Below are positions 26,741-37,480 of a stretch of 64,000 nt of DNA, one piece after another. Source of the DNA: Natronorubrum aibiense (GTDB taxonomy: Archaea; Halobacteriota; Halobacteria; Halobacteriales; Natrialbaceae). The notes beneath the pieces are model-generated. The model had not been told where the DNA came from, did not search any database, and saw nothing but the letters and a program-made list of their open reading frames with translations. The position numbers and the translations under genes are program-made. How positions within the stretch are numbered: position 1 is the stretch's first letter; each line of letters starts with the position of its first letter. Where the stretch lies: the NCBI RefSeq assembly GCF_009392895.1, contig NZ_CP045488.1, forward strand, positions 1,116,001 through 1,180,000, written 5' to 3'.

Positions 26741-27038
26741 ATCCGGTGGCACACCGAACGGAGACATAACGGTTGGGCGGGCACGCGCCACCCGACGACG
26801 TGGGCGACGAGAACGGTGAACGAACAGTCGACTAGGCGACGGCTACGCGTTCGTGGCCAGTCGTGGAGCCGAGACCGCCGTCGCTGCACGCTCGAGTGGA
26901 CCCGGGTACGTCGGTGTAGCTTCGTCCTTCAGCGGGCACAGACAGCCTACACGGATGGGGACTGGAGGAAACGGTGCGACAACCATCGCTACTAACTACC
27001 GTGTTTTTTCAGGTTGCGTCCTCCGTCTTGGTCGCACT

Positions 27039-27797
27039 ATGCCAGTATCACGACGCACAGCCCTGAAATCGATGGGCGCTGCCGGTGGACTCGCTGCCGC
27101 GAGCGGAACCGTTTTCGCAACCGGAGAGTACGCGGACGACAAACGATCGAAAAAGAAGGAGAAAGAAATGACAGACGGCGACGACGCTCCCGCCATTCCA
27201 AACGCGGCGGTTCGCGTCGCACACTTCTCGCCGGACGCGCCGAACGTGGACGTCTACGTGAGCGGGAACCAGATCCTGTCGAACGTCGGCTACGGCGACG
27301 TCTCGCCGTATCTCGAGGTCGACCCGGGAACGTACAGAGTCACGATCACGGCGGCCGGCGATCCGGAGACGGTCGCGTTCGACGATGACGTGACGGTCGG
27401 CTCTGCGTTCTACACCGTCGCCGCGATCGGCGAACTCGGGGCCGGCACGTTCCGACCCGAAGTGCTCGTCGACGCCGGCTCGGCGCTCGTCCGGCTGTTC
27501 CACGCGTCACCGGACGCCCCAGCCGTCGACGTCTACGCCGACGACGCGCCCCTGTTCGAAGACGTCGAATTTGGCGAGTCGACGGACTACGTCGCTGTTC
27601 CGGCCGGCAGCTACACCCTGTCGGTTCGACCGGCGGGCGATCCGGAGACGACCGTCGCCGCGTTCGACGTCGATCTCGAGTTGGACACGGCCTACACCGC
27701 AAACGCCATCGGCTACCTCGAGCCGCCAGCGGAGACGGAAGGCCGCGAGTTCACGGCTGAAATTACGGTCGACGGCGTGCTCGGCGACGACGCGTAA
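27039..27797 (+). CDS. Tat-exported DUF4397 protein
   Basis: 252 residues from ATG 27039. The N-terminus is a Tat signal ([14 protein letters not shown], cleavage near residue 30). Two DUF4397 repeats follow (about 52-145 and 147-245), each starting [10 protein letters not shown] or [10 protein letters not shown] with VDVYV/VDVYADD, then a YV.VPAG.Y.....PAGDPET strand pair. DUF4397 domains are beta-sandwich extracellular modules of unknown ligand. A basic KRSKKKEKE segment after the signal is unusual for a haloarchaeal secreted protein. The 298-base upstream region holds a T6 run at 27004 and no other gene. Confidence 0.88.
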   Translation: MPVSRRTALKSMGAAGGLAAASGTVFATGEYADDKRSKKKEKEMTDGDDAPAIPNAAVRVAHFSPDAPNVDVYVSGNQILSNVGYGDVSPYLEVDPGTYRVTITAAGDPETVAFDDDVTVGSAFYTVAAIGELGAGTFRPEVLVDAGSALVRLFHASPDAPAVDVYADDAPLFEDVEFGESTDYVAVPAGSYTLSVRPAGDPETTVAAFDVDLELDTAYTANAIGYLEPPAETEGREFTAEITVDGVLGDDA

Positions 27798-27913
27798 TCG
27801 ACGCCGGTCGATTCGGTCGGCCATCGGTCGCGTGCGTTCGCGCCGTCGCTCCTGTGACCGTCTCGCGTGCCGCATGCGAGCGGGTGAAGTGGCTCGACCA
27901 CCTGAACCCGATA

Positions 27914-29971
27914 ATGAGCGACACGCGAGGCCCCCTCCAGCCGGACCGTCCCGACGTCGATCGCCCCTTCGAGGTCGACGCGCCCTTCGAGCCCGCAGGC
28001 GACCAGCCGGAGGCGATCGAACAGTTGGCCGATGGCTTCCGGTCGGGGATGGACAAACAGACCCTGCTCGGCGTGACCGGCTCGGGGAAGACCAACACCG
28101 TCTCGTGGACGATCGAGGAGATCCAGAAGCCGACCCTCGTCATCGCCCACAACAAGACGCTGGCGGCTCAGCTGTACGAGGAGTTCCGGAACCTGTTTCC
28201 GGACAACGCCGTCGAGTACTTCGTCTCCTACTACGACTACTATCAGCCCGAGGCCTACGTCGAACAAACCGACACCTACATCGACAAGGACGCCTCGATC
28301 AACGACGAAATCGACCGCCTGCGCCACTCCGCGACGCGCTCACTGTTGACCCGCGAGGACGTTATCGTCGTCGCTTCGGTGTCGGCGATCTACGGCCTTG
28401 GCGACCCGCGCAACTACATCGACATGTCGCTGCGACTCGAGGTCGGCGAGTCGGTCGGCCGCGACGAACTGCTCGCGCGACTGGTCGACCTCAACTACGA
28501 GCGCAACGACGTCGACTTCACGCAGGGGACATTCCGCGTGCGCGGCGACACCATCGAGATCTATCCGATGTACGGCCGCTACGCCGTCCGCGTCGAACTC
28601 TGGGGCGACGAGATCGATCGGATGGTCAAAGTCGACCCGCTCGAGGGGAAAACTCAGGGCGAGCAACAGGCCGTCCTGATCCACCCCGCAGAGCACTACT
28701 CGATTCCCGAAGCGAAACTCGAGCGCGCGATGGACGAGATTCGCGACGACCTCGAGTCGCGAATTTCGTACTTCGAACGGCAGGGCGACATGATCGCCGC
28801 CCAGCGCATCGACGAGCGAACGACGTTCGACTTGGAGATGATGGCCGAGACGGGTTACTGTTCGGGCATCGAAAACTACTCCGTCTACCTCTCGGATCGA
28901 GAGTCGGGCGAGGCCCCCTACACGCTGCTTGATTACTTCCCCGACGACTTCCTGACCGTCGTCGACGAGTCCCACGTAACCCTTCCCCAGATCCGGGGCC
29001 AGTACGCCGGCGACAAGTCCCGCAAGGATTCGCTGGTCGAGAACGGGTTTCGACTCCCCACCGCCTACGACAACCGCCCGCTCACATTCGAAGAGTTCGA
29101 GGAGAAAACTGATCAAACGCTGTACATTAGCGCGACGCCGAGCGACCACGAGCGCGAAGAAAGCGAGCAGATCGTCGAACAGATCGTTCGACCGACCCAT
29201 CTCGTCGACCCACAGATCGAGGTCACAGACGCCACCGGGCAGGTCGACGACCTCATGGACCGCATCGACGAGCGCATCGACCGCGACGAGCGCACGCTGG
29301 TGACGACGCTGACCAAACGGATGGCCGAGGACCTGACCGAGTACTTGGAGGAAGCCGGCATCGACGTCGCGTACATGCACGACGAGACGGACACCTTAGA
29401 GCGCCACGAGATCATCCGCTCGCTTCGACTGGGCGAGATCGACGTCCTCGTCGGCATCAACCTGCTGCGGGAGGGGCTGGACATTCCCGAAGTCTCGCTC
29501 GTGGCGATCCTCGACGCCGACCAGGAAGGGTTCCTGCGCAGCGAAACGACGCTCGTCCAGACGATGGGACGCGCAGCCCGAAACGTCAACGGCGAGGTCG
29601 TGCTCTACGCCGACGAACCCTCGAACGCGATGGAGTCGGCGATCGAAGAGACCCAGCGCCGTCGCGAGATTCAACAGGCATACAACGAGGACCACGGCCT
29701 CGAGCCGACGACGATCGAGAAAGAAGTGGGCGAAACCAACCTCCCCGGAAGCAAGACCGACACCTCGAGCGTCTCCGGGACGGACATTGCGGACGACGAC
29801 GAGGCCGCCCGATACATCGCCGACCTCGAGACGCAGATGCAGGAGGCGGCGAGCAACCTCGAGTTCGAATTGGCGGCGGACATCCGGGATCGGATCCGAG
29901 AGGTGCGTGAGGAGTTCGACCTCGAGGGCGACGATGACGAGGGAATCGCGCCGCCAACCGAGGAGTTCTGA
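27914..29971 (+). CDS. uvrB: excinuclease ABC subunit B
   Basis: 685 residues from ATG 27914 ([11 protein letters not shown]). Damage-recognition helicase of nucleotide excision repair, acquired by haloarchaea from bacteria. Walker [10 protein letters not shown] (about 54-62), the beta-hairpin [10 protein letters not shown] (about 107-116) that inserts behind a lesion, [12 protein letters not shown] (about 350), helicase motifs V/VI ([17 protein letters not shown] and QTMGRAARN), and a C-terminal UVR motif (about 635-670) that binds UvrC. uvrC lies 1.5 kb downstream on the other strand. An acidic Asp/Glu tail adapts it to salt. Confidence 0.97.
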   Translation: MSDTRGPLQPDRPDVDRPFEVDAPFEPAGDQPEAIEQLADGFRSGMDKQTLLGVTGSGKTNTVSWTIEEIQKPTLVIAHNKTLAAQLYEEFRNLFPDNAVEYFVSYYDYYQPEAYVEQTDTYIDKDASINDEIDRLRHSATRSLLTREDVIVVASVSAIYGLGDPRNYIDMSLRLEVGESVGRDELLARLVDLNYERNDVDFTQGTFRVRGDTIEIYPMYGRYAVRVELWGDEIDRMVKVDPLEGKTQGEQQAVLIHPAEHYSIPEAKLERAMDEIRDDLESRISYFERQGDMIAAQRIDERTTFDLEMMAETGYCSGIENYSVYLSDRESGEAPYTLLDYFPDDFLTVVDESHVTLPQIRGQYAGDKSRKDSLVENGFRLPTAYDNRPLTFEEFEEKTDQTLYISATPSDHEREESEQIVEQIVRPTHLVDPQIEVTDATGQVDDLMDRIDERIDRDERTLVTTLTKRMAEDLTEYLEEAGIDVAYMHDETDTLERHEIIRSLRLGEIDVLVGINLLREGLDIPEVSLVAILDADQEGFLRSETTLVQTMGRAARNVNGEVVLYADEPSNAMESAIEETQRRREIQQAYNEDHGLEPTTIEKEVGETNLPGSKTDTSSVSGTDIADDDEAARYIADLETQMQEAASNLEFELAADIRDRIREVREEFDLEGDDDEGIAPPTEEF

Positions 29972-30067
29972 GAAGCGACGGTCGTTTCTTCCGACCGAAA
30001 ACTGATCCGTCGAATCCGAAAACGGTATTTTGCGACTCGAGCCGGTACATACTGCTGTGTGGTGTCA

Positions 30068-30481
30068 ATGGACACACAAAAGAACGCAGACGAGGAGAGT
30101 GAGACGCTACCAGCGCGGCGGGCGTTACTCGGCGCGGTCGGGGCGGCAACGGGACTGACGGCGCTGACCGGGACGGGCGCGGCACAGGGAGATGGAGCGA
30201 TCCGAACTCGGGGGTGTACCGACGCCGAACTGACCGCGGACGACTGGTCGACCGGTGCGATCACCGTCCACGACTGTTCGGGTACCGGCGGGCAGGTCGA
30301 CGTCAGCGTCACCGGCAGCGTTTCCGAACAGCGATACGTCTCGTCGACGGCCACTCTGCCCTCGAGTGGGACGTTGTCCGTGCCGGCCGGCGGTCGGGAG
30401 ACGCTGTGGTTCACCGGGCGGCTCTCGCGGCTGTCCTGCTCGAACGACGCACTCAACGTCGGCATCGTCAACCGCGGGTGA
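30068..30481 (+). CDS. Tat-signal secreted small protein, unknown function
   Basis: 137 residues from ATG 30068. The twin-arginine signal ARRALLGAVGAATGLTAL (about 17-34) is followed by an AAQ-type cleavage site near residue 41. The mature part of about 95 residues is predicted to be beta-rich (VDVSVTGSVSEQ, SSGTLSVPAGGRETLWFTG) and has four Cys (GCT, DCS, LSC) that could form disulphides outside the cell. No known family recognised. The stop abuts the hairpin element at 30482. Confidence 0.7.
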   Translation: MDTQKNADEESETLPARRALLGAVGAATGLTALTGTGAAQGDGAIRTRGCTDAELTADDWSTGAITVHDCSGTGGQVDVSVTGSVSEQRYVSSTATLPSSGTLSVPAGGRETLWFTGRLSRLSCSNDALNVGIVNRG

Positions 30482-30584
30482 ACTACCCCTGCCTACTCGC
30501 CGCCTGCGGCGGCTCCTTGAGGCAGGGGCTTAGCGCCCTCACCGCAACGCTACGCGTTGACAACGTTCGCCGCAGTCCGTTTCA
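30482..30584. mobile_element. candidate IS200/IS605-derived mini-element between convergent genes
   Basis: Between two convergent stops. A 9-bp perfect stem CCCCTGCCT/AGGCAGGGG (30486-30494/30520-30528) encloses a second hairpin GCCGC/GCGGC. A CAACGC/GCGTTG stem with a TAC loop (30545-30559) follows, and the right end TTTCA (30580-30584) contributes the TGA stop of the GNAT gene. The ACTACCCCTGCC...GGCAGGGGCTTAGCGCC pattern is reminiscent of haloarchaeal IS200/IS605 left ends. No coding content. It could instead be a bidirectional terminator. Confidence 0.45.
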
Positions 30585-31058
30585 CAGTTCGAGCGTGTAG
30601 ACCGCCTCGTCGTAGTACTCGCCGTCGATTTCGACCTCGCCGGAGTCGGTCTGCTCGAAGCCCAGCCCCTCGTAGAAACGCCGACTGGCGTCGTTGAACG
30701 CGAAGTCGAACGATCGAATTCGGTCGACGTCGTAGGCCTCGAGTTGCTCGATCAGGCGTTCGTGGAGGTCGCTGCCGACCCCCTCACCCTGAAAATCCGG
30801 ATCGACGTACATCCGGAGGATGTCGGCCGTCTCACCCTGCGCGACGGCGTGGGTAAAGCCGACGACCTCGTCGTCGGCCTCGACGACGAGAACGACCGTG
30901 CCGGGTGCCTCGAGCGGCATCGAGTCGCCAGTGTACCAGTTGTCGACCGTGCGATCGATCATGTCGGCCTCGAGTTCGTCGTAGGTGTCGTGCCAGGTCT
31001 CGCGGGCGACGGCTTTGATTGCCTCGAAATCGTCGGCGTTCGCCGGTCGAATGTCCAT
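30582..31058 (-). CDS. GNAT-family N-acetyltransferase
   Basis: 158 residues, one GNAT domain. DIRPANADDFEAIKAVA start, VEADDEVVGFTHA strand, acetyl-CoA-binding motif A with LRMYVDPDFQGEGVGSDLHERLI (about 80-102, Q/R-x-x-G-x-G/A as QGEGVG) and the C-terminal NDASRRFYEGLGFEQ. Acceptor substrate unknown. Ends at the mini-element that provides its TGA. Confidence 0.88.
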   Translation of the reverse strand: MDIRPANADDFEAIKAVARETWHDTYDELEADMIDRTVDNWYTGDSMPLEAPGTVVLVVEADDEVVGFTHAVAQGETADILRMYVDPDFQGEGVGSDLHERLIEQLEAYDVDRIRSFDFAFNDASRRFYEGLGFEQTDSGEVEIDGEYYDEAVYTLEL

Positions 31059-31135
31059 ATTAATAATTGGGAATGGCGGGCATAAAGTGACTTCGGCCGT
31101 GGCATCGACTGCCGATCGCGTGGCTCGTGCGGGGA

Positions 31136-31432
31136 TTACTCCTGGACGTCGAAGCCACGGTCGCGAAGTAAGTCGGGGACGCGATCGCGGTGGTCGCCCT
31201 GCAGTTCGATCCGGTTGTCGTCGATCGTCCCGCCCGTCCCGAGCGCCTGCTTCAGTTCCGACGCCGTCGATTTGAGCTCCGATTGGGGAAGGTCGAACCC
31301 TTCGACGATCGTCACCGGCTTGTCGTACCGACGCCGCTCCATCCGAATTGACAGGCGCTGCTCGGCCGTTTCGAGATCGCCCTGGCTGTCGAGTTCCTCG
31401 AGGAGGTCCTCGAGTTCGTCGTCGTTTGGCAT
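31136..31432 (-). CDS. SUI1/eIF1-family translation factor
   Basis: 98 residues. The C-terminal SUI1 fold is clear: SIRMERRRYDKPVTIVEGF, LKQALGTGGTIDDNRIELQGDH and RDRVPDLLRDRGF. Archaeal aIF1 helps the small subunit select start codons. The acidic N-terminal helix (DELEDLLEELDSQGDLETAEQ) is common in haloarchaeal copies. Confidence 0.92.
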   Translation of the reverse strand: MPNDDELEDLLEELDSQGDLETAEQRLSIRMERRRYDKPVTIVEGFDLPQSELKSTASELKQALGTGGTIDDNRIELQGDHRDRVPDLLRDRGFDVQE

Positions 31433-31483
31433 GGTGTAGCGTACGCCGTCAGTGAGGATAGTACTGTCCCTGCGGTGTGACGG

Positions 31484-33280
31484 CTACAGTCGCGACTTGA
31501 TCGTCTCGGCCGTCCGCTCGCCGACACCGGAAACGCTCTGTAAGTCCTCGAGGCTCGCCTCCCGAACGTTCTCGACGCTGCCGAACCGGCCCAGCAGCCG
31601 CTTTCGCGTCTCGGGACCGACGCCGGGGACGTCGTCTAACACCGTCGACACCTCGTCACGGATCGTCTGGTGGTACTGGACCGCAAAGCGATGGGCCTCG
31701 TCGCGCACCCGCTGGAGGAGGTGCAGGTGGGGCGCGTCGCTCGGCCACGAAAACTGGCGGTCGGGCGTGATGACGCGCTCCTCGGCTTTCGCGAGCGCGA
31801 CCGCCGGCACGTCCCAGCCCACCTCGGCCAGCGCATCGCGGGCGGCCTCGAGTTGGCCCTCGCCGCCGTCGATCAGCAACAGATCGGGGTCGGGCCGGTC
31901 GTCTCGTTCCTCGACGGCGCGGCGAGCACGCCACTCGAGCAAGGCTCGCATGTTGTCGTAGTCGTCGTTCTGGTCAGTAAGTTTCTTCCGCCGGTAGTCG
32001 GCCTTCTCGGCGCTGCCCTCGACGAAGGTGACGTTGCTGCCGACTGCGGCGGTGCCCTGCGCGTGGCTCACGTCGAATCCCTCGATCCGGCGGGCCGACT
32101 CGAGTTCGAGCGCGTCGGCTAACATGGCACACTCGTCACGGCCGCCGACGTTCCGCCGGGCGTTCTTGAGCGCGAGTTCGACAAGTTTGGCTTCCCGACC
32201 GGCGCCGGGGACCCGAACCGAAACGCCTTCGGCCTCGAGCCACGCCGTGACCTCGCTGTCGCCGTGGCGTTCGGGCAAGAGCAGAGCATCGGGCAGGTCG
32301 CGCTCGGCGTAGTACTGGACGACGAAGGCGGCGAGGACGGTCGGGGTGCCGCCGTCGGCGTTGGTGTCGGTATCGGTGCCGGTAGCGGTGTCGGCGTCAG
32401 GGGCCGCGTGACTCGGGTCTGCCCCCGGTGCCTCGAGCGTGTGTCGATCCCGGTCGACCAGTTTGCCGCGCTCGGCGCGCAGTCGCGCAACCGTGGCGTC
32501 GTCGCCCTCGATGGCGACCCCGAGGATGTCGACGGTGCGCTCGTCGCCGACCGACTGGATCGCCTCGCCACCCGCGCCGTGGAAGGCTTCGACGGTCTCG
32601 AGTCGGTCTCGGAGATTCGCCGCGCGTTCGAACTGTTGGTTCTGGGCGGCAGTTTCCATCTCCCGGCGCAGCGGGTCCGCGAGGACGCCCGTCTCGCCCT
32701 CGAGGAAGCGCTTGACGGCAGTCACGTCCTCGGCGTAGCTCTCGAGGTCGATCTCTCGCGTGCAGGGGGCCGTACAGAGCCCCATCTCGTAGTCCAGACA
32801 GGGGCGATCGCGACCCGCGTACTTGTGGTCCGAACAGCCGCGGATGCCGTAGGTTTCCCGCAGTGCTTTCACGACGGTCTCGACCTGCCCTTTGTTCGTG
32901 TACGGGCCGAAGACGGTCGCTGATTCTGCGGGATCGCGGGTGATCTCGATCCGCGGGGCCTCATGGGCCGTCAACTGGACCATCGGATACGACTTGTCGT
33001 CTTTGAGCCGGACGTTGTACCGGGGCTGGTGGCGCTTGATCAGGTTGGCCTCGAGCAACAGCGCCTGCGTCTCGGTGTCGGTGACGGCGATCTCGATCTC
33101 GTCAGCGCGGTCGACCATACGCCCGATCCGCGCGCTCCGCGGGTCGGCGTAGGAGCGCACTCGACTGCGAAGATCGACGGCTTTCCCGACGTAGAGGGTC
33201 GTCCCGTCGGCTCGGAACTGGTAGACCCCCGGCTCACGCGGCAACGCGCCGGCTCGCTTGCGAACCCCGTCGGCGTTCAT
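31484..33280 (-). CDS. uvrC: excinuclease ABC subunit C
   Basis: 598 residues. Makes both incisions of nucleotide excision repair. The N-terminal GIY-YIG nuclease ([24 protein letters not shown] cut short here; about 18-45), a Cys-rich patch ([21 protein letters not shown], about 150-170), the UVR motif that meets UvrB (about 205-240), an RNase H-like second nuclease (FDVSHAQG, about 400; [10 protein letters not shown], about 470) and two helix-hairpin-helix motifs at the end ([28 protein letters not shown]). A low-complexity Asp/Thr stretch (about 296-320) is a haloarchaeal insertion. Confidence 0.96.
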   Translation of the reverse strand: MNADGVRKRAGALPREPGVYQFRADGTTLYVGKAVDLRSRVRSYADPRSARIGRMVDRADEIEIAVTDTETQALLLEANLIKRHQPRYNVRLKDDKSYPMVQLTAHEAPRIEITRDPAESATVFGPYTNKGQVETVVKALRETYGIRGCSDHKYAGRDRPCLDYEMGLCTAPCTREIDLESYAEDVTAVKRFLEGETGVLADPLRREMETAAQNQQFERAANLRDRLETVEAFHGAGGEAIQSVGDERTVDILGVAIEGDDATVARLRAERGKLVDRDRHTLEAPGADPSHAAPDADTATGTDTDTNADGGTPTVLAAFVVQYYAERDLPDALLLPERHGDSEVTAWLEAEGVSVRVPGAGREAKLVELALKNARRNVGGRDECAMLADALELESARRIEGFDVSHAQGTAAVGSNVTFVEGSAEKADYRRKKLTDQNDDYDNMRALLEWRARRAVEERDDRPDPDLLLIDGGEGQLEAARDALAEVGWDVPAVALAKAEERVITPDRQFSWPSDAPHLHLLQRVRDEAHRFAVQYHQTIRDEVSTVLDDVPGVGPETRKRLLGRFGSVENVREASLEDLQSVSGVGERTAETIKSRL

Positions 33281-33306
33281 CGGCGGCCCTAGGGTCGCGA
33301 GGACTT

Positions 33307-33924
33307 TCAGCCTGACTCCTCGGCGACGGTCGCGGTGCCAGCCGTGTCAGACGTCGATTCGGGCCCAATCGCGGCCTCGAGCGCTTCCGGTCGCCCGGCC
33401 TCGAGATCGGCGGTAGTGACTGGCACCGCGATATCGTCGTCGCCGCTGATCCGGAACACGAGCCGACGCGAGCGCGACCGGGCGTAGCGGGTCGAGAAAA
33501 CGGCCGCGACGAGCAGCAAGACGACACCGACCACGACGAGAGTGATGTCGAACACGACCAGCAGCGTTTCGACGAAGCTGAGCAGGGTTGCGGCGATCCC
33601 CGTGAGCCCGCCGCCACCGAGCTCGACGCCGCTGACGGCGGCCGCGAAATTAGTCGTCGTCGCCACCACGAGCAGCCCGGTGCCGAGGAACAGGAAGACC
33701 GCCATCCACAGGAGGTGTCTCGGCGCGCTCTCGATGTCGACGGAGACCCGGGTGACGTTCGGCCGGTCGGCGTGGCGGTAGGTCGGCCCGTCGCCACCGG
33801 CGGTGAACACGAGCACCCGGTGGTTCGTGATGACCACCGTTGCGGTCTCGAGATCGATGCGCTGGCGCTCGCGCTCGCCGTCGAACAGCAACTCGTCGAC
33901 GTGCTCGCTCCAGGATCGACTCAT
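33307..33924 (-). CDS. two-helix membrane protein, unknown function
   Basis: 205 residues. The cytoplasmic N-terminus (about 1-70) looks like a small PH-like beta domain ([19 protein letters not shown]). Two membrane helices (about 72-92 and 118-141) are joined by a Gly-rich loop, and a soluble acidic tail follows. The layout resembles haloarchaeal proteins with bacterial-PH domains. Separated from uvrC by 26 bases on the same strand, so possibly co-transcribed. Confidence 0.7.
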   Translation of the reverse strand: MSRSWSEHVDELLFDGERERQRIDLETATVVITNHRVLVFTAGGDGPTYRHADRPNVTRVSVDIESAPRHLLWMAVFLFLGTGLLVVATTTNFAAAVSGVELGGGGLTGIAATLLSFVETLLVVFDITLVVVGVVLLLVAAVFSTRYARSRSRRLVFRISGDDDIAVPVTTADLEAGRPEALEAAIGPESTSDTAGTATVAEESG

Positions 33925-34034
33925 CGAACGAGCGGTTCGGCGTCACGAGGCAAGTAGCTCGCGGCGACCTGCAGCGGCTGCGAACGCGACACGGACACGG
34001 TACATTCTCGGTGATCGACTCGTAAGGGCCGCGT

Positions 34035-34304
34035 ATGAGTGACTCGACGGTGCAGTGCTGGCTCGTCGAACGCGAGTTCGGCGACCGTGATTTCGTGACG
34101 ATCGTCTACGCGACGCCGGACGGCTCGCGCTACCAGCAACGACAGCGCTCGTCGACGGCGCTGCGAACCGGCCCCGACGTCACCGCCGCCACGGAGATTC
34201 CCGAAGACGACCTCGAGCCAGTGCCCGACGCAGAAACCAGAGAACGCTACGCGAACGAGGTCGAGCGGACCGCCGAGCGATACGATCCGGACGACCCGAT
34301 CTAG
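34035..34304 (+). CDS. conserved haloarchaeal protein of unknown function
   Basis: 89 residues. VQCWLVEREFGDRDFVTIVYATPDGSR, then an acidic EIPEDDLEPVPD and a helical C-terminus. Predicted small alpha/beta soluble protein without recognisable domain. Base composition matches the neighbours. Confidence 0.65.
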   Translation: MSDSTVQCWLVEREFGDRDFVTIVYATPDGSRYQQRQRSSTALRTGPDVTAATEIPEDDLEPVPDAETRERYANEVERTAERYDPDDPI

Positions 34305-34392
34305 CCGGACACCGTTTGTTCCTCGGAGATTCTCGGAATATTATCAGTTGGAAGTAACAACTCTTATCGGTGAACGCCGTGACCACACAGCT

Positions 34393-35319
34393 ATGCCAGC
34401 TATCAGCGTCGATACGCTGACCAAGTCCTATGGCCAGACGCTCGCACTCTCGGACCTCTCCTTCGAGGTCGAAGAGGGCGAAGTGTTCGGCTTCCTTGGT
34501 CCCAACGGCGCCGGCAAGTCGACGACGATCAACGTGATCCTCGACTTCATCCGGCCGACCGCCGGACAGGTAACGGTGCTTGGGCTCGACGCCCAGGCCC
34601 ACAGCCGCGAGATCCGCTCGCGGACCGGTGTCCTCCCCGAAGGTGTCGAGACGTACGACCGGCTGACGGCACGGCAACACCTCGAGTTCGCCATCGACTC
34701 GAAAGGTGCCGACGACGATCCCGAAGCCCTCCTCGAGCGCGTCGGCCTCCGCGACGCCATCGACAAGAAGGCCGGCGGCTACTCGAAAGGGATGTCCCAG
34801 CGGCTCATGCTCGCGATGGCGCTGGTCGGCGAGCCCGAACTGCTGATCCTGGACGAACCCTCGACGGGCCTCGACCCCAACGGCGCTCGCGAGATGCGCG
34901 AGATCGTCCGCGAGGAGAACGAACGCGGCGCGACGGTGTTTTTCTCGAGTCACATCATGGAGCAGGTCGAAGCAGTCTGTGACCGGGTCGGCATCCTGCG
35001 CGACGGCGAGATGGTCGCCGTTGACTCGGTATCGGGGCTGCGCGACTCCGTCGGCGGCGGAACGAGCCTGCGAATTACCGTCGACCGAATCGACGACGAC
35101 GCGCTGCAGGCGGTTCGCTCGCTGCCGGACGTCACGAACGCTGCCGTCGACGGTCAGACCCCGCCGACGCTGGTCGTTCAGGTCGACGGCTCGAAAACGA
35201 CCGTCCTCTCGACGCTCGAGGACCACGGTATCGAGGTGCAGGACTTCTCGACGAGCGAGGCCTCGCTCGAGGACGTCTTCCAGTCGTATACGACGGACGC
35301 GGAGGTGACGGCCCGATGA
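34393..35319 (+). CDS. ABC transporter ATP-binding protein
   Basis: 308 residues from ATG 34393. Walker A GPNGAGKSTT (about 36-45), Q-loop region VLPEGVETYDRLT, signature YSKGMSQRLML (about 127-137), Walker B LLILDEPSTGLDPNG (about 151-165) and the H-loop FFSSHIMEQ. The C-terminal 80 residues form the extra domain common in ABC-2 exporter ATPases. Its stop overlaps the permease ATG by four bases (ATGA), showing translational coupling. The substrate is unknown. Confidence 0.93.
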   Translation: MPAISVDTLTKSYGQTLALSDLSFEVEEGEVFGFLGPNGAGKSTTINVILDFIRPTAGQVTVLGLDAQAHSREIRSRTGVLPEGVETYDRLTARQHLEFAIDSKGADDDPEALLERVGLRDAIDKKAGGYSKGMSQRLMLAMALVGEPELLILDEPSTGLDPNGAREMREIVREENERGATVFFSSHIMEQVEAVCDRVGILRDGEMVAVDSVSGLRDSVGGGTSLRITVDRIDDDALQAVRSLPDVTNAAVDGQTPPTLVVQVDGSKTTVLSTLEDHGIEVQDFSTSEASLEDVFQSYTTDAEVTAR

Positions 35320-36290
35320 GCACCGAAACCGCCACCACGAGCGGGGGGACGACCTCGCCCTCGAGTTCGATCAATCTCGAGAGTGTCCGTGCGGTCGCCA
35401 AAAAGGACTTCCAGGACGCGGTCCGCTCGTGGATGTTCTGGGGACTGAGCGTCTTCTTTTTCGTCCTGTTGGTCGCGGTCACGGGAACGATCTCGTACTT
35501 CGGCGAGGAGATCGCTCAGCAAGGCGCGACGACGGAAGCGCTGGTGCTGTTCGTCAGCCAGATCACGCGGCTCGTGATCCCGCTGATCGCGTTGATACTG
35601 GGCTGGAAGGCGATCGCCGGGGAGCGCGAGACGGGCAGCATCAAGATCCTGCTCTCGTTGCCCCACTCCCGAAAGGATGTCCTGCTCGGGAAACTCATCG
35701 GTCGCTCGGCCGTCCTCTCGGTGTCGCTGGTCGTCGGGTTCGCCCTCGCCGCGATCATCGTCGCGGCGCTGCTCGGGAGTTTCGACCCCGTTGACTACGT
35801 GAGCCTGCTCGTGATGGCGATCATCTACGGCATCGCCTACACGAGTATCGCCGTCGCGCTGTCGTCGGTCACGCGGTCGACGACGATCGCCGGCGCGGCG
35901 ATGGTCGGCATCTTCGTGCTGTTCTACATCGTCTGGAACGCGATCCAGACCGTCTTCCAGATCCTGATGAACCGCGGCACGATCGAGGGGGTCAGCTACA
36001 CACAGGAGGTCCCCGTCGCGGACGGCACGACACAGCAGGTGACGATGGACCGACTCCCCGACTGGGCGCTGTTCATCGATACGATCGATCCGGGCAACGC
36101 CTTCCAGAACGCGATCACGGTCCTCAGTTCGAGCGGCGGCAGCGAACTCGGAACGTCCTTCCCCGAGGTGTGGTTCGCCAACGGCGTGCCGTTCTACCTC
36201 GAGAACTGGTTCTCCTTTATTATCCTCCTGCTCTGGATCGTCGTCCCGACGGTCATCGCACTCTACCGGTTCGACCGCGTCGACCTCTAG
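35316..36290 (+). CDS. ABC-2 type exporter permease
   Basis: 324 residues, about six membrane helices (about 40-62, 80-105, 128-155, 166-186, 193-218 and 292-316). It matches the ABC-2 family with a conserved GERETGSIKILLSLPHSRKDVLLGK coupling loop, which faces the ATPase encoded upstream. The soluble loop of about 65 residues between the last helices lies outside the membrane. Similar pairs are often annotated as copper-ABC (NosY-like) permeases, but nothing nearby supports copper. Confidence 0.9.
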   Translation: MSTETATTSGGTTSPSSSINLESVRAVAKKDFQDAVRSWMFWGLSVFFFVLLVAVTGTISYFGEEIAQQGATTEALVLFVSQITRLVIPLIALILGWKAIAGERETGSIKILLSLPHSRKDVLLGKLIGRSAVLSVSLVVGFALAAIIVAALLGSFDPVDYVSLLVMAIIYGIAYTSIAVALSSVTRSTTIAGAAMVGIFVLFYIVWNAIQTVFQILMNRGTIEGVSYTQEVPVADGTTQQVTMDRLPDWALFIDTIDPGNAFQNAITVLSSSGGSELGTSFPEVWFANGVPFYLENWFSFIILLLWIVVPTVIALYRFDRVDL

Positions 36291-36391
36291 ACGACGGTTC
36301 CGCTCTCGTTCTCAAGTCACCCCATCAACAGCGAGGACACTCCCTGAGAACAAGCCGTTCGTTTAGGTTCCGGCCGGTCGTACTCGAGGCA

Positions 36392-37366
36392 ATGACCGAC
36401 TGCATCTTTTACGGCGGCAAAGGCGGGGTCGGGAAGACGACCTGTGCGGCGGCCACCGGCGTTCGACTCGCCGACGCTGGCCAGAAGACGCTGGTCGTCT
36501 CGACGGACCCGGCCCACTCACTATCGGACTCGCTTGAGGTCGATCTCGGAAGCGACCCGCAACGACTCGAGGTCGGCAGCGATCACCGGACGGCGAGCGG
36601 TGAGGGCGGACTGTGGGCCGTCGAGATCGATCCCGAGACGCAACAGGAACGCTACGAAAAGCTAGCACACGCGTTAGCCAGCGACCTCCGCAGCGCCGGC
36701 ATCAGACTCGACGACGAGGAGGTCGAGCGGATCTTCGCCTCGGGTGCGCCGGCCGGCAGCGACGAACTGGCGGCGCTCGATTTACTCGTCGAGTACGTCG
36801 ACTCGAGCGAGTGGGACACCGTCGTCTTCGACACCGCACCGACGGGACACACCCTCCGGCTGTTCGACATGCCCGACGCGATCGGCCCGGCACTCGAGAC
36901 GCTCCGGTCGCTGCGCGGGCAGGCCCGGCGGATCGGCACCGCGGCCAAGTCGGCGGTGTTCGGCCCCATGTCGATGATGACCGGCCGCAGCGACGACGAA
37001 GACGAGAGCCTCGAGGCGTTTCAGGCTCGCCTCGAGCGCGCTCGCGAGTTGCTCGTCGATCCCGAGCGCACCGAGTTCCGCGTCGTGCTCATCCCCGAGG
37101 GGATGGCCATCGCCGAATCCGAACGGCTCGTCGAGACGCTCCGCGAGGCCGGCGTGCGGGTCGATCGCCTCGTCGTCAATCAGGTACTCGAAGATCCCGA
37201 CGAGGACTGTTCACGCTGTCAGTCCCGCCACGAGCGCCACGAGAAACGGCTCGCAGAGATACGAGAGACGTTCCCCGGCCTCGAGGTCGTCACGCTGCCC
37301 GAACGGGAGGGCGAGGTACAGGGCCTCGAGGCAGTGGAGGCGGTCGCCGCCGAACTCCCGTCGTAG
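36392..37366 (+). CDS. arsA: ArsA/Get3-family ATPase
   Basis: 324 residues, single ATPase domain. P-loop GGKGGVGKTT (8-17) with the ArsA/Get3 deviant Walker A Lys, switch I STDPAHSLSDS, switch II DTAPTGHTLRL and the A-loop VLIPEGMAIAES. A C-terminal CSRC pair (Cys273/Cys276) matches the zinc-binding CxxC of Get3-type proteins, which deliver tail-anchored membrane proteins. No arsR, arsB or arsD lies beside it, so arsenite export is less likely than a Get3-like role. Confidence 0.88.
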   Translation: MTDCIFYGGKGGVGKTTCAAATGVRLADAGQKTLVVSTDPAHSLSDSLEVDLGSDPQRLEVGSDHRTASGEGGLWAVEIDPETQQERYEKLAHALASDLRSAGIRLDDEEVERIFASGAPAGSDELAALDLLVEYVDSSEWDTVVFDTAPTGHTLRLFDMPDAIGPALETLRSLRGQARRIGTAAKSAVFGPMSMMTGRSDDEDESLEAFQARLERARELLVDPERTEFRVVLIPEGMAIAESERLVETLREAGVRVDRLVVNQVLEDPDEDCSRCQSRHERHEKRLAEIRETFPGLEVVTLPEREGEVQGLEAVEAVAAELPS

Positions 37367-37480
37367 GGATTGCCTGTCGTCGCGGTGTCGGTCACGTGTG
37401 TTCGTCTCACGCTTTCTTTCCGCGAATCGCACAGGCTAAGTATCCGCATCCGCTTCCACCGGAGCGTGGGTACGTCGGTG

